This document shows positions 43,784 to 55,110 of a stretch of 64,000 bases of DNA, piece after piece. Position 1 is the first letter of the stretch. The number at the start of each line of letters is the position of its first letter. A program made the translations under genes and the position numbers. The notes below the pieces were generated by a model, which worked only from the letters and a program-made list of their open reading frames with translations, was not told the DNA's origin and did not search any database. Origin of the DNA: Tubiluchus corallicola (taxonomy: Eukaryota; Priapulida; Priapulimorpha; Priapulimorphida; Tubiluchidae). Where the stretch lies: assembly GCA_030141605.1 (NCBI GenBank), contig JAQGDQ010000810.1:1-64000 (forward strand), written 5' to 3'.

Positions 43784-45890
43784 TGGCGCATTTAGCCTAG
43801 CGAAAAGATTTCTGTCTGACAGTACACTCGCATGTGTGAGCTGATTTGGGAGTTACTGTGAGCAAGTTGATTTCCCGTGAGTTACTGTCTCGTGTGAACA
43901 CCTCGACCAGTTACTCTCTACACTTCTCGCAGTGAATAGAGAAGCTCGCGTTTACTGTGAGAGAGTAACTCACGGGGAGTTTTGACTATAGTCTGAACGT
44001 GCTTGCTAGTTACTTGATGAGTTTATCTGACGAGAAAGTTTGCTAGTCTGAACGTCTTGCTAGTTACTTGATGAGTTTATTTGGCAAGAATGCTTGCTAG
44101 TCTGAACGTGTTTGCTAGTTACTTGACGAGTTTATTTGGCAAGAATTGCTTGCTAGTCTGAACGTGTTTGCTAGTTACTTGACGAGTTTATTTGGCAAGA
44201 ATTGCTTGCTAGTCTGAACGTGCTTGCTACTTTCTTGACAAGTTTATTTGGCAAGAATGCTTGCTAGTCTGAACGTGTTTGCTAGTTACTTGACGAGTTT
44301 ATTTGGCAAGAATTGCTTGCTAGTCTGAACGTGTTTGCTAGTTACTTGACGAGTTTATTTGGCAAGAATTGCTTGCTAGTCTGAACGTGCTTGCTACTTT
44401 CTTGACAAGTTTATTTGGCAAGAATGCTTGCTAGTCTGAACGTGTTTGCTAGTTACTTGACGAGTTTATTTGGCAAGAATTGCTTGCTAGTCTGAACGTG
44501 TTTGCTAGTTACTTGACGAGTTTATTTGGCAAGAATTGCTTGCTAGTCTGAACGTGCTTGCTACTTTCTTGACAAGTTTATTTGGCAAGAATGCTTGCTA
44601 GTCTGAACGTGTTTGCTAGTTACTTGACGAGTTTATTTGGCAAGAATTGCTTGCTAGTCTGAACGTGTTTGCTAGTTACTTGACGAGTTTATTTGGCAAG
44701 AATTGCTTGCTAGTCTGAACGTGCTTGCTACTTTCTTGACAAGTTTATTTGGCAAGAATGCTTGCTAGTCTGAACGTGTTTGCTAGTTACTTGACGAGTT
44801 TATTTGGCAAGAATTGCTTGCTAGTCTGAACGTGTTTGCTAGTTACTTGACGAGTTTATTTGGCAAGAATTGCTTGCTAGTCTGAACGTGCTTGCTACTT
44901 TCTTGACAAGTTTATTTGGCAAGAATGCTTGCTAGTCTGAACGTGTTTGCTAGTTACTTGACGAGTTTATTTGGCAAGAATTGCTTGCTAGTCTGAACGT
45001 GTTTGCTAGTTACTTGACGAGTTTATTTGGCAAGAATTGCTTGCTAGTCTGAACGTGCTTGCTACTTTCTTGACAAGTTTATTTGGCAAGAATGCTTGCT
45101 AGTCTGAACGTGTTTGCTAGTTACTTGACGAGTTTATTTGGCAAGAATTGCTTGCTAGTCTGAACGTGTTTGCTAGTTACTTGACGAGTTTATTTGGCAA
45201 GAATGCTTGCTAGTCTGAACGTGCTTGCTAGTTACTTGACGCGTTTATTTGGCAAGAATTGCTTGCTAGTCTGAACGTGTTTGCTAGTTACTTGACGAGT
45301 TTATTTGGCAAGAATGCTTGCTAGTCTGAACGTGTTTGCTAGTTACTTGACGAGTTTATTTGGCAAGAATGCTTGCTAGTCTGAACGTGCTTGCTACTTT
45401 CTTGACAAGTTTATTTGGCAAGAAAGCTTGCTAGTCTGAACGTGCTTGCTAGTTACTTGACGAGTTTATTTGGCGAGAAAGCTTGCTAGTCTGAACGTGT
45501 TTGCTAGTTACTTGACGAATTTATTTGGCAAGAATTGCTTGCTAGTCTGAACGTGTTTGCTAGTTACTTGACGAGTTTATTTGGCAAGAATGCTTGCTAG
45601 TCTGAACGTGTTTGCTAGTTACTTGACGAGTTTATTTGGCAAGAATGCTTGCTAGTCTGAACGTGCTTGCTACTTTCTTGACAAGTTTATTTGGCAAGAA
45701 AGCTTGCTAGTCTGAACGTGCTTGCTAGTTACTTGACGAGTTTATTTGGCGAGAAAGCTTGCTAGTCTGAACGTGTTTGCTAGTTACTTGACGAATTTAT
45801 TTGGCAAGAATTGCTTGCTAGTCTGAACGTGTTTGCTAGTTACTTGACGAGTTTATTTGGCAAGAGTTGCTTGCTAGTCTGAATGTGCCG
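43784..45890. mobile_element. Harbinger-like MITE whose interior became a 55/56-bp satellite
   Basis: Ends TGGCGCATTTAGCCTAGCGA and, inverted, CTAGTCTGAATGTGCCG, flanked by TTA (43781-43783 and 45891-45893). A related, unexpanded copy with the same ends and TTA flanks is at 58990-59279. From about 44000 to 45890 the 3' part is amplified about 34 times: TTTGCTAGTTACTTGACGAG, TTTATTTGGCAAGAAT, GCTTGCTAGTCTGAACGTG. Two 56-bp units plus one 55-bp variant (GCTACTTTCTTGACAAG) form a 167-bp higher-order repeat at 44226, 44393, 44560, 44727, 44894 and 45061. It lies in the intron between exons 7 and 8. Confidence 0.88.
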
Positions 45891-46093
45891 TTACTTTGTG
45901 GTAGCCATTAACTATTCAGTTCAGGAGAGGGATGAATAGAATGGTTTACCCATGGTGACTCAAAACAAGACGCTTGTCTGCAATTCGGTGATTACAAATG
46001 AATCGCTTGAAACAAAAATTTCACTCATTTTGTACTTGAGACTAAAGTTCCTCTTTTCTAGCTCTTGTAAATGCTTTATTATTTCTGTTTCAG

Positions 46094-46126
46094 GCTGGTT
46101 AGACATCGAGTCTGAGATGAAAAGAG
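46094..46126 (+). CDS. Unassigned long protein, exon 8 (33-base micro-exon)
   Basis: The exon lies between TTTCTGTTTCAG and GTAAGG. With the A left by exon 7 it encodes SWLDIESEMKR and one G, in phase with exon 9. It continues the helix YIGQSWLDIESEMKRG. It is flanked on one side by the 2-kb MITE satellite and on the other by the 1.8-kb 91-bp array. The supporting evidence is phase, strong splice sites and peptide continuity. Confidence 0.7.
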
Positions 46127-46319
46127 GTAAGGAGTTTCATTTTCATCATCAGCAGTCAATGAAAAGTATTCAGTTCGTTTATAATTGTGTATTTACGAAA
46201 CTTACTGTGACTTAAACATGACAGTTTCTGCTTTCTCTGTTTCTTTCTTCCAAAATGTTCTCTCGGCTAATTATGTATGCTAATTAGATGCTAATTAGTA
46301 TCGGAGTGAGAGTGGGGGT

Positions 46320-46555
46320 AGATGGGGCTCCTTAGCCTTGGCCGGCAATCCATCTAGGTGAAGGAAAACACTGATCACAAACCTCCACTGCCTTGTGGCT
46401 ATACCCTCCGTGGGGAAGGCTCCGGGAGTAAACCCCAAGGAAAAATCTGGAGCTGGAGTCCCTATAGGCGCGTCATGTTGCATAGCACCATGATTCCGAC
46501 AACTCCTGAAGTAGCAGATGTACTGGCTCCGCCTTTCCCATGGATCATACTTCTG
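46320..46555 (+). mobile_element. GC-rich dispersed element of unknown class
   Basis: Markedly GC-rich against its surroundings (CCTTGGCCGGCAATCCATCT, GGGGAAGGCTCCGGGAGTAA). It resembles a widespread invertebrate interspersed element that I cannot name with certainty. Its 3' end runs straight into the 91-bp array. Confidence 0.4.
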
Positions 46556-48350
46556 GCGTGGAGAGACTGAGGCTGGTGACCTGGTGCAATCCCTCCCTCC
46601 CTTTAAACCAAGTCATGATGACAGGTCACCACCTGGCCTGGAGAGAGTGAGGCTGGCGACTTGGTGCAATCCCTCCCTCAGTTTAAACCAAGTCACGCAC
46701 AAGTCATGATGACAGGTCACCACCTGGTGTGGAGAGAGTGAGGCTGGCGACCTGGTGCAATCCCTCCCTCGCTCACTTTAAACCAAGTCACGCACAAGTC
46801 ATGATGACAGGTCACCACCTGGCGTGGAGAGAGTGAGGCTGGCGACCTGGTGCAATCCCTCCCTCACTTTAAACCAAGTTACGCACAAGTCATGATGACA
46901 GGTCACCACCTGGCGTGGAGAGAGTGAGGCTGGCAACCTGGTGCAATCCCTCCCTCACTTTAAACCAAGTCACGCACAAGTCATGATGACAGGTCACCAC
47001 CTGGTGTGGAGAGAGTGAGGCTGGCGACCTGGTGCAATCCCTCCCTCACTTTAAACCAAGTCATGCACAAGTCATGATGACAGGTCACCACCTGGCGTGG
47101 AGAGAGTGAGGCTGGCGACCTGCTGCAATCCCTCTCTCACTTTAAACCAAGTCACGCACAAGTCATGATGACAGGTCACCACCTGGCGTGGAGAGAGTGA
47201 GGCTGGTGACCTGGTGCAATCCCTCCTTCACTTTAAACCAAAGTCACGCACAAGTCATGATGACAGGTCACCACCTGGCGTGGAGAGAGTGAGGCTGGTG
47301 ACCTGGTGCAATCCCTCTCTCACTTTAAACCAAGTCATGCACAAGTCATGATGACAGGTCACCACCTAGCATGGAGAGAGTGAGGCTGGTGACCTGGTGC
47401 AATCCCTCTCTCACTTTAAACCAAGTCACGCACAAGTCATGATGACAGGTCACCACCTAGCATGGAGAGAGTGAGACTGGCGACCTGGTGCAATCCCTCC
47501 CTCACTTTAAACCAAGTCATGCACAAGTCATGATGACAGGTCACCACCTAGCGTGGAGAGAGTGAGGCTGGTGACCTGGTGCAATCCCTCCCTCACTTTA
47601 AACCAAGTCACGCACAAGTCATGATGACAGGTCACCACCTGGCCTGGAGAGAGTGAGGCTGGTGACCTAGTGCAATCCCTCCCTCACTTTAAACCAAGTC
47701 ACGCACAAGTTATGATGACAGGTCACCACCTGGCGAGGAGAGAGTGAGGCTGGCAACCTGGTGCAATCCCTCCCTCCCTCACTTTAAACCAAGTCACGCA
47801 CAAGTTATGATGACAGGTCACCACCTGGCGTGGAGAGAGTGAGGCTAGCGACCTGGTGCAATCCCTCCCTCACTTTAAACCAAGTCACGCACAAGTCATG
47901 ATGACAAGTCACCACCTGGCATGGAGAGAATGAGGCTGGCGACCTGGTGCAATCCCTCCCTCCCTCACTTTAAACCAAGTCACGCACAAGTCATGATGAC
48001 AGGTCACCACCTGGCGTGGAGAGAATGAGGCTGGCGACCTGGTGCAATCCCTTCCTCACTTTAAACCAAGCCACGCACAAGTTATGATGACAGGTCACCA
48101 CCTGGCGTGGAGAGAGTGAGGCTGGCGACCAGGTGCAATCCTTCCCTCTGTTTAAACCAAGTCACACACAAATCATGATGACAGGTCACCACCTGGCGTG
48201 GAGAGAGTGAGGCTGGCGACCTGGTGCAATCCCTCCCTCACTTTAAACCAAGTCACGCACAAGTCATGATGACAGGTCACCACCTGGCGTGGAGAGAGTG
48301 AGGCTGGCGACCTGGTGCAATCCCTCCCTCACTTTAAACCAAGTCATGAT
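46556..48350 (+). repeat. 91-bp satellite array, about 20 copies
   Basis: Units read CGTGGAGAGAGTGAGGCTGG, CGACCTGGTGCAATCCCTCC, CTTTAAACCAAGTCACGCAC and ATGATGACAGGTCACCACCT. The first unit is continuous with the element at 46320-46555 (CTTCTGGCGTGGAGAGACTG), so the array is an amplification of that element's end. Each unit carries GGTGACCTGG and CAGGTCACC, which can pair. Confidence 0.95.
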
Positions 48351-49013
48351 GACAGGTCCATCAATGGAATCACAACCCCCCAAACTGACATTTTATCCCT
48401 GTCACTATGGTCATCTTCGATTCGAAGGACGAACATCATCATCAGTAATGGAGGGAGCAAATATTACGAGATAATCATTGTAATGGCGTTTGATGATCAT
48501 GAATATGTTATTGTTAAGTCAGTGTCTTCATGATTGCAAAGTCATGGTTATATACAATTACTGCTTGCTTTCTTACTATAAAAAATATGTACCAAGTATT
48601 TGGGTAACTAATTCAACTACTTTTCCTTATTGGCGTATTTTTAACAGTCCTGGAGTAATGCATTGTCTGTATAAATTACTTGTAAATGTATGTGGCAACT
48701 GTCAAAAAATTGATTTAACACGAGATACTCATTAAAAAATGTGGATTTCTCTAACAACTACTGAAAAATGCCCGCTTTTGAAATGTTTGTATATTTTTTT
48801 GGACATGTGGTAAACCATTTCGTAGATCATTTCAAGCTCTGCAAATCCCGCTATTCTTTTGCCTATAATGAAGATTGCTAGCTTTGCGTGGTTGTCTAAA
48901 GTATATGTAAAACATCAAATTTGCGAAAACTAGTGCATACTTAAACAAAATTCGCTGTACCCAGCTTTGAAGTTTCTCTCACCTTTTTACCTTGTCTCAT
49001 TTTTGACCATATT
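48351..49013 (+). other. Intron sequence, nothing recognised
   Basis: No exon, repeat pair or element ends noticed between the 91-bp array and MITE copy 6. Confidence 0.5.
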
Positions 49014-49513
49014 CAGGGATGAGAATTTTTTGCGGATACGCGGAATTCCGAGTTTTTGTAAGACCAGTGGTGCCATTTTTGTAAATTGCGTAAATTCGTT
49101 GAGGAAATTTTTACGGACCCAGTACATTATTTCACAAACTGACCGCTAGTTGGCAGGTCGTCACTTTGTTTACATCACGTACATCAGTGTAACCATGTGT
49201 ATATCTCTATGTATAAAAATATAGAATAAATTGTGCGGAGTTATTTGAGTCAATTGCAGACAGTTTTTATATACTTTTGTATAGGAGCGACCAGTACTTA
49301 GACGTTTTTGAGACAATTATGTATCATGTATCCTTGATAGTTGGGTATTTTAAATTATGCATGAAACAAGGTAATTGATATTTTAAGTTCACTTAGAGGC
49401 TCTCTATGGTTACAAAATTGCTATTTGTTGCTGGCTGCAATTGGAGCTTCGCCTTGGACCCTTTGACGCGGCCCCCAAAACCCGTTTCAGAGTTTTTTCC
49501 ATTCTCATCCCTG
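49014..49513 (+). mobile_element. MITE family A, copy 6 (clean 6-bp TSD)
   Basis: Intact 13-bp TIRs at both ends and a perfect duplication CATATT (49008-49013 and 49514-49519). The GC-rich hairpin block near the 3' end differs from that in copy 5. Confidence 0.95.
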
Positions 49514-49828
49514 CATATTGCAAAAAACTGCACTGCACTTTCTGCTTGTATTCTTGCAAAACATAAAAGCTTTTCACCTTACTTATGTGTTCAGTGCTCA
49601 GACAAGCTCAAACGTGTGTGATCTTGCAGTGATTCTACAACTGCCCTACGTTACCTATAATCATATATGGAGTCTACAGACTTAATTAGACCCACGTCTG
49701 CATTTGTTTACTTAGAATATCATATGCCATCTGATAGTTTTTAAGTGTTATTTCGATTTCTAAACCTCCTTCATGTTTTGTGATTGTACTTCAAAATTTC
49801 TTATACCAATTCATCAATTTTCTTCCAG

Positions 49829-49869
49829 GTAATCCGCGAATAACCCATCTGGGAAAGTTCCTAAACTGA
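49829..49869 (+). CDS. Unassigned long protein, exon 9 (C-terminus and stop)
   Basis: The exon follows TTTTCTTCCAG. With the G from exon 8 it encodes GNPRITHLGKFLN and stops at TGA (49867-49869). The complete C-terminal block is AITFHVQQLVNYIGQ-SWLDIESEMKRG-NPRITHLGKFLN, a predicted helix with a basic turn. Human NUFIP2 ends in a loosely similar way (aromatic/His, Trp, then KR and Ile). I recall this only from memory and treat it as a lead, not an assignment. Confidence 0.72.
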
Positions 49870-52700
49870 CGTGCGATTAGAAACTCCTAGTTGTTGAGAA
49901 CGGGAACTTTCCCTTTCGGTGACGGATTCCTTGGTGATAGTAGTTTATAGTTACCGTAATCTGTGTTAAATTTACGATCGTGACCGTTTGTGGCATTTAC
50001 AATCCTTAGCGATTGTTAGTGACGATTTATAACGAACATCGAATAAACAGTCGCTGAATGTGCTTTGTGTAAGTGAGACTTCGAGAGCAGACTTTAGACT
50101 GCCGTTCCAGCTCAGTTAAATCGTAGCGTGATCGTCGATGCACGCTTCACATCGTTTTGTCGCCGCTCGCCGCTTTCGGTTTTTTCTCCGTGTGATTATG
50201 CAACGACAAAAATCAATACAGCGTGTGCAATGCAAAAAGAACTAGTTGCTGTGTGTTTTTTCTAAGAAGCTTACCTGACTCGGGTTTAAATTGTCAGCGT
50301 GACTCTTGAACGCAAACGTAAGCATGTGTGTAATGTGTTACTGGTATTCTGATCAAACTTGTGTAGCTTGCTGTCCATTTGCTTGGCTACGTCTTGACTT
50401 TGCGGTCCGCATGACTGTTTTATCGGACCTAACGACGGGCCAGACGATGCTTTCGCGTTCCAAAAGGAAGAAACTGTCGTCGAATGAAGAGTTGGTGCTT
50501 TCTCGTCCTGAAAACTCTTTTGATTACGTCTGAGTGACCGTATTCTGTCTCTCTGAGTGACCGTATTCGGTGTGTCGCCTTTTTGTTGTTTGTGCGCTTG
50601 AGTTATTGACGTTATACATGTTATTACGGAGTAATATATTGTACGTAACCACGTAAGGTAGTTGTTTTTCCACAGTTAGAAACCATTGTGCTTTGGCAGG
50701 TTGTTTTTGCCAAGAAGAACGTTTTGTTTTGTAGCAGTAACTCTTGTTTTCCTTCCGTTATTTGCTAATTGTGCCAAATTGATGGTAAGCGTGTCACGAC
50801 CATCAAACTGCGAAAATTTTTATGGCAGTTTTCTTGTCGGTTTGTTTAAGCTTCTCTCGTGATGTCTTGACGTTTCAAACATTACTGATAGGTGGCGCTG
50901 TTGCGTTAAAACTAGGATAAAATTAGCTAAATTGTTCTAAAGCTTGGCGAAGCATTGTCTGTCAATTCTAATCAGTGCTCTAATGTGCAACCACAAGTAT
51001 TTATGTTTGTAATGTTATGTAAAATGCATGAAAAAAATAAATTTTTGTTCGCATGGCACACGTTTGTGGTACAAACTAAGTTCCAAAAGAATTCCCACCT
51101 GCCGATGCCTTCATCGCCGGCACATCTTAGTTATTTTTTGTTCATTAAATAACAGCCTGTTAAGTAAGAACTAATGTACGACTGCTTGCAATTTTTTTTT
51201 AACAAACATGGGATCTTGTGCTCAAAGTAAGCATTTCTCGGCGTGTTACAGTCGGGGATGTTGCCGGTAATTGCGCTTTCGGTTGAGTTTTGTTTTCGTC
51301 GGAAATTAAGTTTTCTAACCGAGACTTTGGTAATTTTCCGTAGCATTTTCCCGAGATTTTGATACTATCTATCTCACTTACCCGTTTTCTCCTATATCTT
51401 AAAATTTTGGCTAAAATAGTTCAAATAAAGCGTAAATATCATTTATTTAACCTTTTGTACCATTTGTAGCGTGCTTTTTACAGCAATGCGGGATATCTTC
51501 ACTGCTGACAACTGTGAAGCTTTAAGGTGTCCAGACTCGATTAACCGAAATGCCAAAGCGTAATTTGAATAAAATAAACTTTAATTTTATAATTTATGAA
51601 ATATAGGCAACAAAATATTTACAAAATAAAATTTGTCAATTTTTTTGGAACATCGTAGTGTTTAACCGTAAACATTGTTTTACTTTCTTAGTCGGAATTT
51701 TTTGCTTGGCTACTTCATCATTCATTTATTTCAGATTGTTTTTCGGTTTTTATAGTAGTTGGTTTTGCAAAAATGAATTCAGTGCAGTTTTATTTCGGCA
51801 TCAGTCTCCTTTAATTCCAAAATTTTCGTTTCGGTTTGTAATTTCAGTTTCGGTAACGTCCCTGCTCACAACACACATAAACATAAGATTGTTTCTTGGC
51901 TTTTTATGATTGCTTAGTAAAAAAACAGCCATGTTCATAAAAAAATGTGAAACGCCCACTTATAACTGTTGTGATGCTTTGTTCCGGGTAAATGCAAAGT
52001 AAAATGTGTCTTACCTCAGCATTTAGAGGAAAATCTTCCCCTGCTCCTTGCTGTATTTTGCTATCAGAATAGTTAACCAAGAGTTATTAACCGATACTTT
52101 AATACGGCCTTGTGTGAACTTATCATGTGAATGAATTGATTAAGTTGTGATTGGATCCGATTGCATCCCTAGTCTTGTGATGTTCATTGTTCTTGGGGTA
52201 TGGTAGAACTTGTAATCTAATCGGCTATGCATTAGGCAGTTGCTTACACGCAAGCGGGTAATGTGTAGTAATTGACAGATAGCTTTAAAGCAAGCTTTAA
52301 ACGTGCAAGGTTTTTGCTATGCACTTTACATGATGTAAATTATTTTCAGGTACGCAAAAGAACCCGGGTTTAATTCCTAGTTGAAATCGGGTATTGTACG
52401 GTTGCTTTTGAACCACTACGTTAAGTTTTTTGCTGTAGGATTGCGTGTTTCTGATCGTTTTTAATTCTGAGTTGTTGTTGGCACGTGAAAAGGATGAGGT
52501 GTTTTCAAGAAGACCACGTTGCAGCTTACAAGAAACATAAAATCTTCTTGTTTTTTTTAATTTCATTGTTCAGTTTGCTTGCACAGTCTCACTGGCTTTC
52601 CTTTTTTGCAAATGTATCTTGTAATTTTGCTCACAAGTGTGAAGGATTTCAAAAAGTGTTCCATCAATTGTTTTCCACTGTAAGAACTGAATATAATTTA
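49870..52700 (+). other. Probable 3' UTR and downstream flank
   Basis: No convincing exon. The first AATAAA after the stop is at 50042-50047, with a GT-rich stretch following; others are at about 51036 and 51569. The 75-codon frame at 50306-50533 has no recognisable domain. Confidence 0.45.
50042..50047 (+). terminator. Candidate poly(A) signal of the unassigned gene
   Basis: AATAAA 173 bases after the stop codon, followed by a TGTGCTTTGTGT-type GT-rich element. Later AATAAA copies could be used instead. Confidence 0.4.
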
Positions 52701-52702
52701 TC

Positions 52703-54212
52703 TGATTGTTGAGTTGCATCGTTTGTTGTCTCTGCTGTGCCGTAAACAATGTTTTTCCAACCCTTATCTGATTGTTGGGTTGCATTGTTTGTTGTCTCTG
52801 CTGTGCTGTAAACAATGTTTTCCAACCCTCATCTGATTGTTGGGTTGCATTGTTTGTTGTCTCTGCTGTGCTGTAAACAATGTTTCTCCAACCCTCATCT
52901 GATTGTTGGGTTGCATTGTTTGTTGTCTCTGCTGTGCTGTAAACAATGTTTTCCAACCCTTACCTGATTGTTGAGTTGCATTGTTTGTTGTCTCTGCTGT
53001 GCTGTAAACAATGTTATTCCAACCCTTACCTGATTGTTGGGTTGCATTGTTTGTTGTCTCTGCTGTGCTGTAAACAATGTTTTTCCAACCCTTACCTGAT
53101 TGTTGGGTTGCATTGTTTGTTGTCTCTGCTATGTCGTAAACAATGTTTTTCCACCCCTTATCTGATTGTTGGGTTGCATTGTTTGTTGTCTCTGCTGTGC
53201 TGTAAACAATGTTTTTCCAACCCCTACCTGATTGTTCGGTTGCATTGTTTGTTGTCTCTGCTGTGCTGTAAACAATGTTTTTCCACCCCTTACCTGATTG
53301 TTGGGTTGCATTGTTTGTTGTCTCTGCTGTGCTGTAAACAATGTTTTCCAACCCTTACCTGATTGTTGAGTTGCATTGTTTGTTGTCTCTGCTGTGCTGT
53401 AAACAATGTTTTTCCAACCCTTATCTGATTGTTGGGTTGCATTGTTTGTTGTCTCTGCTGTGCTGTAAACAATGTTTTCCAACCCTTACCCGATTGTTGA
53501 GTTGCATTGTTTGTTGTCTCTGCTGTGCTGTAAACAATGTTTTTCCACCCCTTATCGGATTGTTGAGTTGCATTGTTTGTTGTCTCTGCTATGCCGTAAA
53601 CAATGTTTTTCCACCCCTTATCTGATTGTTGGGTTGCATTGTTTGTTGTCTCTGCTATGCCGTAAACAATGTTTTTCCACCCCTTATCTGATTGTTGGGT
53701 TGCATTGTTTGTTGTCTCTGCTATGCTGTAAACAATTTTTTTCCACCCCTTATCGGATTGTTGGGTTGCATTGTTTGTTGTCTCTGCTATGCTGTAAACA
53801 ATGTTTTTCCACCCCTTATCGGATTGTTGGGTTGCATTGTTTGTTGTCTCTGCTATGCTGTAAACAATGTTTTTCCACCCCTTATCGGATTGTTGGGTTG
53901 CATTGTTTGTTGTCTCTGCTGTGCTGTAAACAATGTTTTCCAACCCTCATCTGATTGTTGGGTTGCATTGTTTGTTGTCTCTGCTGTGCTGTAAACAATG
54001 TTTTCCAACCCTCATCTGATTGTTGGGTTGCATTGTTTGTTGTCTCTGCTGTGCTGTAAACAATGTTTTTCCAACCCTTACCTGATTGTTCGGTTGCATT
54101 GTTTGTTGTCTCTGCTGTGCTGTAAACAATGTTTTTCCAACCCTTACCTGATTGTTGGCTTGCATTGTTAGTTGTCTCTGCTGTGCTGTAAACAATGTTA
54201 TTCCAACCCTTT
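52703..54212. repeat. 66-bp satellite array, about 23 copies
   Basis: The unit contains AACAATGTTTTTCCAACCCT, TATCTGATTGTTGGGTTGCA and TTGTTTGTTGTCTCTGCTGT. Units are 65 or 66 bp, depending on one T in the TTTTT run. Stop-free frames exist on both strands and give overlapping frames of up to 217 codons, all artefacts of the array. Confidence 0.96.
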
Positions 54213-54861
54213 GCATATTTGAACAAGGTCTAGCTGATGAATGAACATTTTTTCTTCATCTTGCAGCCGCCATGTTTGTTTTTGTATATAATTTGTTTTT
54301 CTTTCTGCTGTATATTTTATTAGTTCACTCAAGGCACGTCTCTCCTGATTTGTAAACGGTCACCAAATGTGTCTGTGCGTTGTTACGAAATTATTTGCTA
54401 TTTTGTTATTAAATTTGAAATGAAACTAAGAATTGAACACTAGCAGCAGTTTCTAGGCCTGTAATTGCTTGGCATTGATGAAAAACGGCGAATTGTCGAA
54501 ATTGGTCTATTATTTGTACCTTTTTCTGTTAATAGATGGCGCCAACGAAGCAAAAGTGCTCCTATCCCGTATGCATTCAAATCGAGGTTTGTTTTGTTAA
54601 TAATTGAAAAAAATTATGTGTTAAAACCATTCAGGTTTCGGTACATTCATAATAAAGTTTATTTTTGTGTAAATTTGAAAACTGCCCAGTGTGTTATTTA
54701 TTTCGGTTGGGGGGTTTATTACTAGTAGTTTGAAAACGCATTTTTATTCGAGTTTTTCCATTTCGAGTTGACCCGACTGTGCAACCTCGATCTCTAATAA
54801 AATGCTATTGTTACGTTTCCTGTATGCCCGATGATTGAACGTGCTCTAAAATGGTTTATAT

Positions 54862-55110
54862 TATTATTATTATGAAAGAACTGTATTATTATTATTAAAT
54901 AAAAAGTTGAAATAATTTGATTGCTGTGTTAAATTTTGTGTCCAGATTTCTCATTGTAGGAACGCTCGCTGTGGTATTCAAATCAAATAAATTATTTTTC
55001 ATCCCAATAACAATACAAAGAAACATAGATATAAATAAAAAAAAGCCAAACAAATGGGAATAGGTGGCGAGGAACATTAGTTATCGAATCAGCCACCCTA
55101 AAGCGAGTAT
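54862..55110 (-). mobile_element. Possible LINE 3' end (minus)
   Basis: (ATT)n next to a reversed AATAAA, and a stem region whose complement GGGTGGCTGATTCGATAACT resembles the stem at 18185-18225. No protein-coding part is seen. Confidence 0.4.

Noticed and set aside
50306-50533. 75-codon frame after the stop of the unassigned gene
   Set aside because: Cys-rich by chance; lies in the probable 3' UTR and lacks a coding-like composition.
52570-54226. Frames on both strands (NIVYSTAETTNNATQQS and CIVCCLCCAVNNV types)
   Set aside because: Artefact of the 66-bp array, open on both strands with a 22-residue period.
51528-54790. A single pogo-like element spanning the 66-bp array (CAGACTCGATTAACCG-like left, CTCGAAATGG-like right)
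   Set aside because: The end similarity is short and imperfect, no target duplication was found, and the span is large for a MITE.
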